Assembly (NCBI RefSeq): GCF_013426915.1
Contig: NZ_AP023180.1
Span: 1,860,001-1,924,000, forward strand
Length of the DNA stretch: 64,000 nucleotides
Source of the DNA: Paraburkholderia sp. PGU19
GTDB taxonomy: Bacteria; Pseudomonadota; Gammaproteobacteria; Burkholderiales; Burkholderiaceae
Reading direction: 5' to 3'
In this document: one piece after another, positions 1 through 9,413 of the stretch
Numbering within the stretch: position 1 is the stretch's first letter
How the letters are laid out: each line of letters begins with the position of its first letter
Made by a program: the position numbers and the translations under genes
The notes under the pieces: generated by a model
Database searches by the model: none
What the model saw: the letters and a program-made list of their open reading frames with translations, nothing else
What the model was told of the DNA's origin: nothing

Positions 1-341
1 CGCTCGCACGTCGCGGGCCGCCCCGCGAAAGCGAGCTGATCCGCATCGGCGATCTGGAGATGGATGTGAACCGCCGCCGCGTCAAGCGCGGCACGACGCG
101 CATCGATCTCACGCCGCGCGAGTTCTCGCTGCTGCAACTGCTCGCGCGCCGCCACGGCGAAGTGCTGAGCCGCACGCAGATTGCGTCGTACGTGTGGGAC
201 ATGAACTTCGACAGCGACACGAACGTCGTCGAAGTCGCGATTCGCCGCTTGCGCAGCAAGATCGACGACAACTTCCCCGTCAAGCTGATTCACACGGTTC
301 GCGGTGTCGGTTACGTGCTGGAAATCAAGGAATCGGATTGA
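1..341 (+). CDS. Response regulator, OmpR family, C-terminal part (cut by left edge)
   Basis: The open frame is already running at base 3 and stops with TGA at 339-341, so only the last 112 codons are visible. They form a winged-helix DNA-binding domain of the OmpR/PhoB class: [12 protein letters not shown], then [16 protein letters not shown], and the terminal RRLRSKIDD and [10 protein letters not shown] wing. The phosphoacceptor receiver domain lies outside the window. The sequence style is that of heavy-metal responsive regulators (CopR, CzcR, IrlR). The stop overlaps the start of the kinase downstream by one base (TGATG), so the pair is translationally coupled. The class is certain; the metal or signal is inference. 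Confidence 0.9.
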   Translation, partial: LARRGPPRESELIRIGDLEMDVNRRRVKRGTTRIDLTPREFSLLQLLARRHGEVLSRTQIASYVWDMNFDSDTNVVEVAIRRLRSKIDDNFPVKLIHTVRGVGYVLEIKESD

Positions 342-1792
342 TGCGCGGCCGTTCGATCACCACCACGCTCGCGCTCGCATTCGGCGCGACGACGCTCGCC
401 GTGTTCGTGCTGGTCGGCAACTTTCTGTATCGCGCGCTCGAACGGGAGATCAGTTCACAAGACGACATGAGCATCGTGCTCGCCGCGCGTCACGCGCGGC
501 GTCTGGCGCAGGAGATCGAAGCATCGCAAGGCATTCGCGAGCATGGCGACCGGATTACGAGCATCGTGCTGGGCAATCCGGGCATGTCGATGGAAGTGTT
601 CGATCCCAATGGGCAACTCGCCATCGAGCACAATCTGACGACCACGCTCGGCGTGCCCGTGCCCGCCAGCGACACTTCGATTCTCGACACCGGCCGCTCC
701 ATTCAGCGCGTGCCGCCAACGGCGCGCATCACGGAGGGTGACATCGTCGCGTGGCGCAACAACACGGGCGCGCCGATTCGCGGTGTCGCCACCGACGTGA
801 CCTTGCGCGACGGTGAAATGGTCAGCATCCTGATCGCGCGCAACCTGAGCGACCGCTACGAACTGCTCGATCAGTACCGCGACCAGCTCAAGATCTACGG
901 CATCATCGGCGTGCTGCTGACCACCGTGCTCAGTTATCTGCTGATTCGCGCGGCGATGCGCCCTGTACGCGATATCGCCGCGAGCGCCGCGCAAGTCACC
1001 GTGAACCGCCTGAATACGCGCATTGCCGTTAAACGCGTGCCGCGCGAACTCGAAACCCTGGTGACGACGCTCAACGCCATGCTCGAACGCATGGACCACG
1101 GCTTCAAACAGATGTCGCGCTTCACCGCCGATCTCGCGCACGACATGCGCACGCCACTCAGCAATATGCGCGGCGCGACGGAAGTGGCGCTCGCGCGCAC
1201 CCGCTCTCCCGACGAATACGAAGCGCTGCTCGCATCGAACCTCGAAGAATGCGAACGTCTGTCGCGCATGATCGAGAACGTGCTGTTTCTTGCGCGCGCG
1301 GAGCATCCGCAGTTCGTCAAGCATATGCGCGTGTTCGATGCCGTGCAGGAATTGACGCGCATCGGCGAGTATTTCGAAGGCGTCGCGGAAGATGCCGGCG
1401 TGCGCGTGCGCGTGACAGGTGCCGCGATGCTCACCGCCGATCTCGAACTCTTCCGCCGCGCCATCGGCAACCTGCTCGCGAACGCGCTGCGCTATACGCC
1501 GCGCGACAAGGAGATCGTGCTCGACGCGCATGAGATCGACGGCGGCGTGCGCGTCACGGTTTCGAACGAAGGCCAGCCGATTGCGCCCGAACATCTCGAA
1601 CGGATTTTCGACCGCTTCTATCGCGTCGATCCGTCGCGCAGTTCGTTGCCTTCGTCCGGTTCGCCGCAAGGGTCGCCGGGATCGACGGGGCTGGGCCTCG
1701 CGATCGTGCGCACGATCATGGAGCTGCACGGCGGCACCGTGCATGCGGAAAGCGACGCGCGCAGCACGCGCTTCGTGCTGACGTTTCGTTGA
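341..1792 (+). CDS. Heavy-metal-type sensor histidine kinase
   Basis: Membrane sensor kinase of 483 residues that would phosphorylate the regulator encoded just before it. The ATG at 341 overlaps the regulator's stop, which fixes the start; the frame is open further upstream but that part lies inside the regulator gene. Order: TM1 about residues 8-29, periplasmic domain to about 185, TM2 186-204, HAMP 205-258, dimerisation/phosphoacceptor domain with His267 in LAHDMRTPLSN, then the ATPase domain with the N box NLLANALRYTP, FDRFYR and the GLGLAIV glycine box. The H box has Asp-Met after the His in place of the usual Glu-Leu. The CusS/CzcS-like assignment rests on overall resemblance; no metal-efflux gene is visible here. 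Confidence 0.9.
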   Translation: MRGRSITTTLALAFGATTLAVFVLVGNFLYRALEREISSQDDMSIVLAARHARRLAQEIEASQGIREHGDRITSIVLGNPGMSMEVFDPNGQLAIEHNLTTTLGVPVPASDTSILDTGRSIQRVPPTARITEGDIVAWRNNTGAPIRGVATDVTLRDGEMVSILIARNLSDRYELLDQYRDQLKIYGIIGVLLTTVLSYLLIRAAMRPVRDIAASAAQVTVNRLNTRIAVKRVPRELETLVTTLNAMLERMDHGFKQMSRFTADLAHDMRTPLSNMRGATEVALARTRSPDEYEALLASNLEECERLSRMIENVLFLARAEHPQFVKHMRVFDAVQELTRIGEYFEGVAEDAGVRVRVTGAAMLTADLELFRRAIGNLLANALRYTPRDKEIVLDAHEIDGGVRVTVSNEGQPIAPEHLERIFDRFYRVDPSRSSLPSSGSPQGSPGSTGLGLAIVRTIMELHGGTVHAESDARSTRFVLTFR

Positions 1793-1824
1793 GTGCGCGA
1801 GCCAACCCGGCCGCTATTCAGCCG

Positions 1825-3159
1825 CTATTGCGCCCGCAGTCCCGACAGCGTGACGCGAAGTCCCGGACTGCCTTCGTTGTTGTCGATGCTCAACATCGCC
1901 TGATGGCGTTGCGCGATTTTCAGCGCAATCGCAAGACCCAGCCCGCTGCCATGTTCCTTGTTGCCCGCGCTGCGATAGAAGCGGTCGAACACGCGTTCGC
2001 GCTCAGCGTCCGGAATGCCGGGCCCGCTGTCCGACACGCATAGGCCAATCCCGTCGCCGGTGCGCTTCAGGATCACATCCACCTTGCCGCCGCGCGGCGT
2101 ATAGCGGATTGCGTTGTCGATCAGATTGTTGAGCAGCACCTCGATACCGGCGGGCTCGGCGCTGACCTTGTAGGCGTCGTCGGAATCGCGGGAAGGATTG
2201 AACTCCAGGCCGAGGTCGATCTGCCTCTCCTCGGCGAGCGTCGAGAAGTCGCCTACGGCGCGCTCGCATAACCGGCGCAGGCTCACCGGTTCGAAATGCG
2301 CGCCGCGTTGCGCGTCTTCGCGCGCCATCGTCAGCAGTTGATGCACGAGATGGATCAGCCGGTTCAGGCGCCCTTCGATGCGCTCGAAAGTCTGTTTGCT
2401 GCCGACCAGCGAGCCATCGCGCTCCGCCGCCTGCAATTGCAGCTTCAATGCGGCCAGCGGCGAGCGCAGTTCGTGCGCCGCATCGCCGACAAAGGTCCGT
2501 TGCGATTGCGACGCGACGTTCAGGCGATGCAGCAGATCATTGAGCGCATCGACGAGCGGCTTCAGTTCGACGGGCATGCGTCCGTCCAGGCGTAACGGTT
2601 CGAGCGAATCGAACGAACGCGTCGTGAGCGCGCGCGAGATGCTCCCGATCGGCGCAAGACCGCGGCCGACCACGAACAGCACGATCAGCACGATGACAGG
2701 AAGGAACAACGCGAGCGGCCATAGCGTGCGCAATGCGAGATGCCGCGCGAGATCTTCGCGCACGGACACGGGTTGCGCGACCTGCACGAAACGGTCGCCT
2801 TCCTGCACGCCGAAGACCCGCCAGTGATACTCATCGCGCTCGATGGTGCGCAGGCCCGGCGGATAGCGTGGCACGTCGAGGCCTTCGAGCGACTTGTACA
2901 CGCTCTGGCCCGCGTCGTCCCACACTTCGATGAACAGGCGATCGTCGGCAAGACCCGCGAAATCCGGCGTGCGCTGCGCGAGCGCGTTGCTGCTGCCGAT
3001 CGTCGCCGGCACGGAGAGCGCCACCGTGCGCAATTCGTAGTCGAACAGTTCGGTCGCTTCGATCCGCGCCGTAAAGAAGATGCCGTACGCCGCGCTCAAC
3101 GCCGCGAGCGCAAGGCCGGCGATCAGCCAGCCGAGCAACCAGCGCCGGATCGACGTCAT
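1825..3159 (-). CDS. Sensor histidine kinase, QseC-like
   Basis: Inner-membrane histidine kinase of 444 residues. It has TM1 at about 10-30, a short periplasmic sensor (about 31-145), TM2 at about 147-166, a HAMP-like linker, the phosphoacceptor His229 in DAAHELRSPLAAL, and an HATPase domain with NLIDNAIRYTPRGG, DSGPGIP and GSGLGLAIA. This arrangement fits the QseC/PmrB group. Its ATG overlaps the stop of the response regulator gene by four bases, so the two are co-transcribed and translationally coupled. It converges on the first kinase gene with about 30 bases between them. The signal sensed cannot be read from the sequence. Confidence 0.9.
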   Translation of the reverse strand: MTSIRRWLLGWLIAGLALAALSAAYGIFFTARIEATELFDYELRTVALSVPATIGSSNALAQRTPDFAGLADDRLFIEVWDDAGQSVYKSLEGLDVPRYPPGLRTIERDEYHWRVFGVQEGDRFVQVAQPVSVREDLARHLALRTLWPLALFLPVIVLIVLFVVGRGLAPIGSISRALTTRSFDSLEPLRLDGRMPVELKPLVDALNDLLHRLNVASQSQRTFVGDAAHELRSPLAALKLQLQAAERDGSLVGSKQTFERIEGRLNRLIHLVHQLLTMAREDAQRGAHFEPVSLRRLCERAVGDFSTLAEERQIDLGLEFNPSRDSDDAYKVSAEPAGIEVLLNNLIDNAIRYTPRGGKVDVILKRTGDGIGLCVSDSGPGIPDAERERVFDRFYRSAGNKEHGSGLGLAIALKIAQRHQAMLSIDNNEGSPGLRVTLSGLRAQ

Positions 3160-3818
3160 ACGGCGCGCTTGAGCCGATACCCGACGCCCCGCACCGTCAC
3201 GATCTGATCGGCGCCGATCTTGCGCCGCAGGCTATGCACATGGACTTCGATCGTATTGCTGCCCACTTCCTCGCCCCAGCCGTACAGCTTGTCTTCGAGT
3301 TCGGAGCGCGTGAAGACGCGCGTCGGCTCTTCGATCAGCGCCTGCAGCAGGCTGAATTCGCGCGGCACGAGCGACAGCAATTCGCCCTTCAGTGTCGCTT
3401 CGTGTGCGGCCGGGTTCAAGGTCAGATCGCCGTACGCGTACTCGGGATGGGCATGCCCCGTGCGCCGGCGCAGCAGCGCCCGCACGCGCGCCGCGAGTTC
3501 GTCGAGATCGAAGGGTTTAACGAGATAGTCGTCGGCACCCGCGTCGAGCCCCGCAATGCGGTTCTCGACAGCGTCGCGCGCGGTGAGAATCATCACGGGC
3601 GCGCTACCGCCGCTCCGCCGGTAGCGGTTGAGCACCTCGATGCCATCTGCCTTCGGCAGGCCGAGATCGAGCAGCACCAGATCGTAGACGTCGTGGGCCA
3701 GCGACAGCTCGGCTTCGCGCCCGTCGTGCGCCCAATCGATGGCATAGCCCGCGCCGCGCATCGTATCCACGACGGGCTCGCCAATCATTTCGTCATCTTC
3801 CACCAGCAGCAAACGCAT
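3156..3818 (-). CDS. Response regulator, OmpR family, QseB/PmrA-like
   Basis: Full-length two-domain response regulator of 220 residues. The receiver has acidic residues Asp8-Asp9, phosphoacceptor Asp51 in LVLLDLGLPKADG, the switch Thr in MILTARD and Lys101 in YLVKPFD. The C-terminal winged helix runs from about residue 125 ([14 protein letters not shown] to TVRGVGYRLKR). The ATG at 3818 is preceded by a purine-rich GGAGAGGA. It is the first gene of a two-gene operon with the kinase that follows. It probably binds promoter DNA when phosphorylated by that kinase; no repeat in the 83-base upstream gap stands out as its operator. Confidence 0.92.
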   Translation of the reverse strand: MRLLLVEDDEMIGEPVVDTMRGAGYAIDWAHDGREAELSLAHDVYDLVLLDLGLPKADGIEVLNRYRRSGGSAPVMILTARDAVENRIAGLDAGADDYLVKPFDLDELAARVRALLRRRTGHAHPEYAYGDLTLNPAAHEATLKGELLSLVPREFSLLQALIEEPTRVFTRSELEDKLYGWGEEVGSNTIEVHVHSLRRKIGADQIVTVRGVGYRLKRAV

Positions 3819-3901
3819 CGCGCATCCTCTCCGTCGATCGCCTCCATACTCCGAACCCGTAGCTTAGCGCGCCCTTGAGCGCTTCTTCACCAGGAAAGCA
3901 T

Positions 3902-4354
3902 TCATCCGCTCGCACCGACACGCCTGGGTATCGCTGGCAGGCCCTCGCAGGCTTCGCATCGGCCGAAGATCACCAGACTCGACGTGATGTATTGAAAGTG
4001 CTGATCGGCGGCGATCTTTGCCTGCTGCTGTTCGAGGCCCGGATCGTACGCGTCCTGAATGCGGCCGCAGCGGTTGCAGACGAGATGATAGTGGCGCTGC
4101 CCGCGATTGAGTTCGTAGATGATGCGCGCATCGCCCAATGTGGCGCTCGAGATGAGGTCCGCCTCATGCAACTGCGAGAGCGCACGGTAGACGCTCGCCA
4201 GGCTGCAAGGCTCTGGCTCGCGCGACAGCTTGCGGTACACCTGATCGGCGGTGAAGTGCTCGTGCGGAAGCTCGTGGAAAAGCCTCAGTACGGAGGCCCG
4301 GCTCGTCGTCGGGCGCAGGCCGGCCGCTTTTAGCGCAGCGTAGATCGCAATCAT
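3902..4354 (-). CDS. Fur-family metalloregulator
   Basis: Ferric uptake regulator family protein of 150 residues. An N-terminal winged helix (AALKAAGLRPTTSRASVLRLF, then SLASVYRALSQL recognition region) is followed by a dimerisation domain with the His-rich YELNRGQRHYHLVCNRCG metal site and a second Cys pair in GRCEACEGL. The two CxxC pairs suggest a structural zinc. The ATG at 4354 is chosen because GGGG lies just upstream and it begins right before the conserved helix; the frame can be extended 15 codons only through a TTG. I cannot tell Fur, Zur and PerR apart. It stands alone, so its targets are probably elsewhere. Confidence 0.88.
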   Translation of the reverse strand: MIAIYAALKAAGLRPTTSRASVLRLFHELPHEHFTADQVYRKLSREPEPCSLASVYRALSQLHEADLISSATLGDARIIYELNRGQRHYHLVCNRCGRIQDAYDPGLEQQQAKIAADQHFQYITSSLVIFGRCEACEGLPAIPRRVGASG

Positions 4355-4492
4355 GTGGAGCCCCGTCTTGTTGCGCAAAGCCTCTGTCGGGCTTCGCAAC
4401 GCGCCATTCTGGGCGCGCGATCCTTAAGAATCGCTTATCGGGGTCAGTGGAGCGCACGCAGCGCGCGTCGCGGCGCGCTTTGCGTGCGGTGC

Positions 4493-4912
4493 TCAGAGCA
4501 GTTCCAGCGTCTGCTCGTCCGGCTTGCCGCCGAAGTATCTGGCAAGCGCATCGGTGAACACCGGCTCATCGGGCGCGGCTTTTGAAAACAGCGTCATCGA
4601 CGAGTGGAACTTCAGGTAATCCGGGTAGCCGAAGATGGTCTCGATAGACCGGCCCTCGACTTCGTTGACGGCCTGCGTGATCTCCTTTAAACGGGGACCG
4701 AGCACCGGATGTTGCAAATACGCGACAGCCTCGGGTAGTGAGTCAATGGCAAATTTTTGTGCCATTTGACTCGTTCCGAGGCCCTGAAACTGGGGAAACA
4801 CGTACCACATCCAGTGGCTTTGCTTGCGTCCGTTGCGCAATTCCGCTAGCGCCTGCCCATAAATAGGTGCCTGAGCATCGACGAAGCGTCGAAGGTCGAA
4901 TTTATCGTCCAT
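4493..4912 (-). CDS. DUF1810 family protein
   Basis: Small soluble protein of 139 residues matching DUF1810. It has an N-terminal FDLRRFVDAQAPIYGQALAEL, the signature GRKQSHWMWYVFPQFQGLG, and a C-terminal FHSSMTLFSKA. The ATG at 4912 is set by GGAGGA about six bases upstream; longer versions start without such a site. The family is often called a putative calpastatin but has no firm biochemical role that I know. It is monocistronic, between the Fur-family gene and the cyo operon on the opposite strand. Confidence 0.85.
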   Translation of the reverse strand: MDDKFDLRRFVDAQAPIYGQALAELRNGRKQSHWMWYVFPQFQGLGTSQMAQKFAIDSLPEAVAYLQHPVLGPRLKEITQAVNEVEGRSIETIFGYPDYLKFHSSMTLFSKAAPDEPVFTDALARYFGGKPDEQTLELL

Positions 4913-5151
4913 CCCGTCCTCCGCAGTTCTATTGCGTGCCGCAGCAAATGCATCCGGCATGCCCGCCAGTTACCTACGAAAACCTTTCAAATCAGTCCTT
5001 CCGGCCGTCAGTACGCCGCAAACGGGGCTGCGATGCGGCATTGCGACACTATGTCTCACCTCTCATCGCGCAATAGTTCGTTCGCATCAAAGTGCTGTAC
5101 TGCAACACGTGTCTTTCGTATTATGCGAGCGCTTATAAAAGGAGCAAGGAA

Positions 5152-5181
5152 ATGCATGCGTTCGTTCGTTTGTTTTTGTAG
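5152..5181 (+). CDS. Possible 9-codon leader peptide upstream of cyoA
   Basis: ATG at 5152 opens a nine-codon frame (MHAFVRLFL) ending in TAG at 5179-5181, nine bases before the cyoA start. A very strong purine-rich ribosome-binding sequence (AAAAGGAGCAAGGAA) sits directly before it, better than the GAGGG in front of cyoA itself. The frame is T-rich, unlike the surrounding genes. It could be a leader peptide that couples or attenuates cyoA translation, or the strong site could serve an alternative start. This is read from sequence only; translation is unproven. Confidence 0.35.
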   Translation: MHAFVRLFL

Positions 5182-5190
5182 AGGGCCGCG

Positions 5191-6093
5191 ATGACGAAAA
5201 AAATCGCGGGCCGGCTAGCCGGTCTCGTCTCAATTGCCCCAGCCCTCCTGCTTTCGGGGTGCAACAACCTTGATCTGCTCGCGCCGAAAGGTCCCATCGG
5301 TGCCGCCGAGAAGTCGCTGATCGCGACCTCGACGTGGGCGATGCTGATCGTCGTGGTTCCTGTCATCTTCCTGACGCTGCTGTTCGCATGGCGCTATCGC
5401 GCATCGAACAAGTCCGCCGAATACCGTCCGAACTGGTCGCATTCGACGGCAATCGAAGTCGCCGTCTGGACGATCCCCGCGTTGATCATTCTGTTCCTCG
5501 CCGTCCTGACGTGGAAGAGCACGCATGAGCTCGACCCGTACAAGCCGCTCGAATCGAACGTGAAGCCGATCAACGTCGAAGTCGTCGCGCTCGACTGGAA
5601 GTGGCTGTTCATCTATCCGGATCTCGGCATTGCTTCCGTGAACCAGCTGGCGATTCCCGTGGGCACCCCGGTGAATTTCCGCATCACGTCGGACACGGTG
5701 ATGAACTCGTTCTTCATCCCGCAACTGGGCGGCCAGATCTACGCGATGGCAGGCATGCAGACGCGTCTGCATCTGCTGGCTGAAGAACCGGGCGATTACG
5801 CCGGCACCTCGGCCAACTTCAGCGGCAAGGGCTTCTCGGATATGAAGTTCCGCACGCTCGCTGAGTCGCAACAAGACTTCGACGCATGGGTCGCGAAAGC
5901 ACGCGCATCGACGGATCACCTCTCGATGGACCGCTACTACGCAGTGGCGAAGCCGGAAGAGAAGGCGTCTGTGTCGTACTTCTCGTCGGTCGATCCCAAG
6001 CTCTTCAACAACATTGTTGCCCGCTACAACAACGGTCACGTCATCGACAACATGAAGGACGTGAACTGTGCACCTAACGGGACCAAGGGGTAA
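5191..6093 (+). CDS. cyoA: Cytochrome bo3 ubiquinol oxidase subunit II
   Basis: Subunit II of the proton-pumping quinol oxidase, 300 residues. A lipoprotein signal ends in the lipobox LSGC (Cys24), followed by two membrane helices (about 45-67 and 90-110) and a periplasmic cupredoxin-fold domain containing [20 protein letters not shown] and [19 protein letters not shown]. The CuA cysteine ligands of cytochrome c oxidases are absent, as expected for a quinol oxidase. It is the first gene of cyoABCD and lies two bases before cyoB. It was given this start because of the lipoprotein signal and a GAGGG upstream. No cyoE (haem O synthase) follows, so that gene must be elsewhere. Confidence 0.97.
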   Translation: MTKKIAGRLAGLVSIAPALLLSGCNNLDLLAPKGPIGAAEKSLIATSTWAMLIVVVPVIFLTLLFAWRYRASNKSAEYRPNWSHSTAIEVAVWTIPALIILFLAVLTWKSTHELDPYKPLESNVKPINVEVVALDWKWLFIYPDLGIASVNQLAIPVGTPVNFRITSDTVMNSFFIPQLGGQIYAMAGMQTRLHLLAEEPGDYAGTSANFSGKGFSDMKFRTLAESQQDFDAWVAKARASTDHLSMDRYYAVAKPEEKASVSYFSSVDPKLFNNIVARYNNGHVIDNMKDVNCAPNGTKG

Positions 6094-6095
6094 GC

Positions 6096-8102
6096 ATGTT
6101 CGGTAAATTAACCCTGGCGGACATTCCGTATCACGAGCCGATCATCGTCGTCGCCGGTATCGGGATGATTTTCGGCGCGCTGGCTGTGCTCGGCGCGATC
6201 ACGTATTTCGGCAAGTGGCGTTACCTGTGGACCGAGTGGCTCACGTCGGTCGACCACAAGAAGCTCGGCGTGATGTACATCGTCGTGGCCATGATCATGC
6301 TGCTGCGCGGCTTCGCCGACGCGATCATGATGCGTACGCAGCTCGCGCTCGCGTATCACGCGCCCGGCTATCTGCCGCCGCACCACTACGATCAGATCTT
6401 CACGGCGCACGGCGTCATCATGATCTTCTTCATGGCGATGGCCTTCATGGTCGGCCTGATGAACCTGGTCGTGCCGCTGCAGATCGGCGCACGCGACGTC
6501 GCGTTCCCGTTCCTGAACTCGCTGTCGTTCTGGATGACGGCGATCAGCGCGATCCTGATTAACATCTCGCTGCTGGTCGGCGAATTCGCGCAAACGGGCT
6601 GGCTCGCGTATCCGCCGCTGTCGGAGCTGCAGTTCAGCCCGGGCGTCGGCGTCGACTACTACCTGTGGTCGCTGCAGCTCTCGGGTATCGGCACCTTGCT
6701 GACGGGCGTGAACTTCTTCGTCACGATCATCAAGATGCGCGCGCCTGGCATGACGCTGATGAAGATGCCCGTGTTCACGTGGACTGCCCTTTGCACGAAC
6801 GTGCTGATCATGGCGGCGTTCCCGATCCTGACCGTCACGCTCGCGCTGCTCGGCCTGGACCGTTACCTCGGCATGCACTTCTTCACGAACGATGCCGGCG
6901 GCAACGCGATGCTGTACCTGAACCTGATCTGGGCATGGGGCCACCCTGAGGTCTACATCCTGATCCTGCCTGCGTTCGGTATCTTCTCGGAAGTCATCTC
7001 GACGTTCGCGCGCAAGCCGCTGTTCGGCTACAAGACGATGGTCTACGCGACCTGCGCGATCATGGTGCTGTCGTTCCTCGTGTGGCTGCACCACTTCTTC
7101 ACGATGGGTTCGGGCGCCGACGTCAACGCGTTCTTCGGCATTGCGACGATGATCATCGCGGTCCCGACGGGCGTGAAGGTGTTCAACTGGCTGTTCACGA
7201 TGTACAAGGGCCGCATCGAGTTCACGACGCCTGTGCTGTGGACGCTTGGCTTCATGGTCACGTTCACGATCGGCGGTATGACGGGCGTGATGATGGCGAT
7301 TCCCGGCGCGGACTTCGTGCTGCACAACTCGCTGTTCCTGATTGCTCACTTCCACAACGTGATCATCGGCGGCGTGCTGTTCGGCTACCTCGCTGGCATG
7401 AACTACTGGTTCCCGAAGGCCTTCGGCTTCAAGCTGAACGAGAAGCTCGGCAAGGCAGCGTTCTGGTTCTGGCAGATCGGCTTCTGGGTTGCGTTCACGC
7501 CGCTGTACGTGCTCGGCTTCATGGGCATGACGCGCCGTCTGAACCACTACGACAACCCGGCATGGCATCCGTGGCTGCTCGTCGCCGAACTCGGCGCTGT
7601 GCTGGTCGCCATCGGTATCGGCTGCCAGCTGCTGCAGATCGTCGTGTCGATCCGCGATCGCAACAAGCCGGAAAACCGCGATCTGACGGGCGACCCGTGG
7701 AATGGCCGTACGCTCGAATGGGCAACGACCTCGCCGCCGCAGATCTACAACTTCGCGACCGTGCCTGTGGTGCATGAGCTGGATGCATTCCACGACATGA
7801 AGGCACGCGGCAATGTTGAAAAGCCCGTGTACCGCGACATTCACATGCCGTCGAACACGAGCGCTGGCTTCTTCATCGGCGTGTTCAGCCTGGCGCTGGG
7901 CTTCGCGTTGACGTGGCACATCTGGTGGCTGGCTATCGCGGCCTTTATCGGCGCGATCGGTACGTGGATCGCACGCAGCTTCGATAACGACACCGACTAC
8001 TACATCCCGGCCGAAACCGTTCGACTGATGGAAGAACGTAACGGCGCTGGTTCGGGCGCGGCGATCGCCAAGCAACTGCCCGAAGCTGAGGAGATTGCCT
8101 GA
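6096..8102 (+). CDS. cyoB: Cytochrome bo3 ubiquinol oxidase subunit I
   Basis: Catalytic haem-copper subunit, 668 residues and about 15 membrane helices. Visible ligands and channel motifs include the low-spin haem His in [12 protein letters not shown], the Tyr-His crosslink region [15 protein letters not shown], the CuB His pair in WLHHFFTMG, the K-channel segment that follows, and the haem His pair in [16 protein letters not shown]. It reduces oxygen to water with electrons from ubiquinol and pumps protons. The stop codon overlaps the cyoC start (TGATG), which implies coupled translation. The whole length is well conserved; nothing suggests damage. Confidence 0.98.
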   Translation: MFGKLTLADIPYHEPIIVVAGIGMIFGALAVLGAITYFGKWRYLWTEWLTSVDHKKLGVMYIVVAMIMLLRGFADAIMMRTQLALAYHAPGYLPPHHYDQIFTAHGVIMIFFMAMAFMVGLMNLVVPLQIGARDVAFPFLNSLSFWMTAISAILINISLLVGEFAQTGWLAYPPLSELQFSPGVGVDYYLWSLQLSGIGTLLTGVNFFVTIIKMRAPGMTLMKMPVFTWTALCTNVLIMAAFPILTVTLALLGLDRYLGMHFFTNDAGGNAMLYLNLIWAWGHPEVYILILPAFGIFSEVISTFARKPLFGYKTMVYATCAIMVLSFLVWLHHFFTMGSGADVNAFFGIATMIIAVPTGVKVFNWLFTMYKGRIEFTTPVLWTLGFMVTFTIGGMTGVMMAIPGADFVLHNSLFLIAHFHNVIIGGVLFGYLAGMNYWFPKAFGFKLNEKLGKAAFWFWQIGFWVAFTPLYVLGFMGMTRRLNHYDNPAWHPWLLVAELGAVLVAIGIGCQLLQIVVSIRDRNKPENRDLTGDPWNGRTLEWATTSPPQIYNFATVPVVHELDAFHDMKARGNVEKPVYRDIHMPSNTSAGFFIGVFSLALGFALTWHIWWLAIAAFIGAIGTWIARSFDNDTDYYIPAETVRLMEERNGAGSGAAIAKQLPEAEEIA

Positions 8103-8710
8103 TGCTACAAAAAGCTATTGTTGCGGACCCGCATCACCACGACGCGGAACACGCACCGTCCAATTCGGTGTTCGGCTTCTGGCTGTATCTGATGACCGAC
8201 TGCATTCTGTTCGCGGCGCTGTTCGCGACGTTTGCGGTGATGAGCCATCAGTTCGCGGGCGGTCCGAGCGGCAAGGATCTGTTCGAGATCCAGGGCGTGG
8301 CAATCGAAACGGCGATCCTGCTGTTCTCGAGTATCACGTACGGTTTCGCGATGCTCGGCGCGCACAAGAACAACAAGAGCACCACGTTGTTCTGGCTGGC
8401 CGTGACGTTCGTGTTGGGCGCGTCGTTCGTCGTGCTGGAAATCCGCGAGTTCTCGCATCTGATCGCGGAAGGCGCGGGTCCTGACCGCAGCGCGTTCCTG
8501 TCGGCGTTCTTCACGCTGGTCGGCACGCACGGCCTGCACGTCACGTCGGGTCTGGTGTGGATGCTGGTGATGATGGTTCAGGTCGTGCGCGCGCCCGCGC
8601 TGGGCGAACGCGAACTGCGCCGTCTGACGTGCCTGAGCCTCTTCTGGCACTTCCTGGACATCGTGTGGATCGGTGTTTTTTCGTTTGTCTATCTTGCGAG
8701 CGTGATCTAA
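8102..8710 (+). CDS. cyoC: Cytochrome bo3 ubiquinol oxidase subunit III
   Basis: Membrane subunit of 202 residues with five predicted helices, typical of quinol oxidase subunit III. A His/Glu-rich amphipathic N-terminus ([26 protein letters not shown]) precedes the first helix, and the family segment [18 protein letters not shown] and the terminal [16 protein letters not shown] are present. It has no redox centre and supports assembly and stability of subunit I. The start ATG overlaps the cyoB stop, and the stop directly abuts the cyoD ATG. Confidence 0.97.
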   Translation: MLQKAIVADPHHHDAEHAPSNSVFGFWLYLMTDCILFAALFATFAVMSHQFAGGPSGKDLFEIQGVAIETAILLFSSITYGFAMLGAHKNNKSTTLFWLAVTFVLGASFVVLEIREFSHLIAEGAGPDRSAFLSAFFTLVGTHGLHVTSGLVWMLVMMVQVVRAPALGERELRRLTCLSLFWHFLDIVWIGVFSFVYLASVI

Positions 8711-9055
8711 ATGAGCAGCCATTCTCACTCATCACATTCGGCGCACGGTGACGAAAGCCACGGCAGCTTCGGCAGCTACATGATCGGGTTCGTGCTGTCC
8801 GTCATCCTGACGGCAGCCGCATTCGGCGTGGTGCTGGCGGGCTGGGCAACGGGCACGCAGGCGCTCTACGCGATCGCCGGCCTCGGCCTCGTGCAGATCA
8901 TCGTGCACCTGGTGTACTTCCTGCACATGAACACGTCGTCGGGTCAGCGCTGGAACGTGACCGCGTTTGCGTTCACGGTGCTGACGGCTGTTATCGTGAT
9001 CGGCGGTACGCTGTGGGTCATGCATAACGTCAGCATGAACATGATGTCGCGCTAA
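8711..9055 (+). CDS. cyoD: Cytochrome bo3 ubiquinol oxidase subunit IV
   Basis: Last gene of the cyo operon, 114 residues. A Ser/His-rich N-terminus (SSHSHSSHSAHGDESHG) is followed by three membrane helices, including YMIGFVLSVILTAAAFGVVL and GLVQIIVHLVYFLHMNTSS, the usual subunit IV pattern. It starts immediately after the cyoC stop. Subunit IV is thought to help CuB binding and complex assembly. The His-rich N-terminus is longer than I would expect but of a kind seen in related proteins. Confidence 0.96.
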   Translation: MSSHSHSSHSAHGDESHGSFGSYMIGFVLSVILTAAAFGVVLAGWATGTQALYAIAGLGLVQIIVHLVYFLHMNTSSGQRWNVTAFAFTVLTAVIVIGGTLWVMHNVSMNMMSR

Positions 9056-9078
9056 CCTTGCGTTAAGCGCGCATCCTC

Positions 9079-9114
9079 GCGCCGGTTGCACATGCTGTAT
9101 CGTGCGGCCGGCGC
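9079..9114 (+). terminator. 3' hairpin after cyoD (no U-run)
   Basis: An interrupted inverted repeat 24 bases after cyoD: GCGCCGG (9079-9085) pairs with CCGGCGC (9108-9114), and GCAC with GTGC inside it across a TT/GG mismatch. There is no T-run after it, so it may protect the mRNA 3' end or act with Rho, not as a classical intrinsic terminator. Confidence 0.4.
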
Positions 9115-9164
9115 GGCTTCCCTGCCCTGCTTCATCTACGCCTCATCAGCGTATCAACTGCTGA

Positions 9165-9413
9165 TCAGTTGCGCGCCAGCATCTCCATCGGGCGGCCACG
9201 TCCCGTCACCAGACATCCCGACCTGAACGCTTCGCCCTGACTGCTTGCGGCGGCGTCGCCAAACCCTCTGCCCAGCGCATCCAGCTTCACCTGTTCGGCA
9301 CCTTGCGCGCAAGCGAACGTGCTGGCCTCCCGCGCCTGCGCATGCAGCAGCGCCCGATCGGCAACCAGGTAGGCCAAGACGGCGATAACGGCGATGTGGA
9401 AAACTTTTCTCAT
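9165..9413 (-). CDS. Small membrane-anchored or exported hypothetical protein
   Basis: 82 residues. A single hydrophobic segment right at the N-terminus (VFHIAVIAVLAYLVADRALL) is followed by a polar region with two Cys residues (FACAQGAEQV and RSGCLVTGRG). A GAGGAGA ribosome-binding sequence lies seven bases before the ATG at 9413, which supports it as a real gene. The N-terminus could be an uncleaved anchor or a signal peptide (RALLHAQA-R). I recognise no family. It converges on cyoD and is divergent from the nuoM-like gene. Confidence 0.6.
   Translation of the reverse strand: MRKVFHIAVIAVLAYLVADRALLHAQAREASTFACAQGAEQVKLDALGRGFGDAAASSQGEAFRSGCLVTGRGRPMEMLARN

Noticed and set aside
6108..8075. 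Very long open frame on the minus strand antisense to cyoB
   Set aside because: It is a codon-bias shadow of cyoB: very Arg/His/Asp-rich, no family pattern and no ribosome-binding site.
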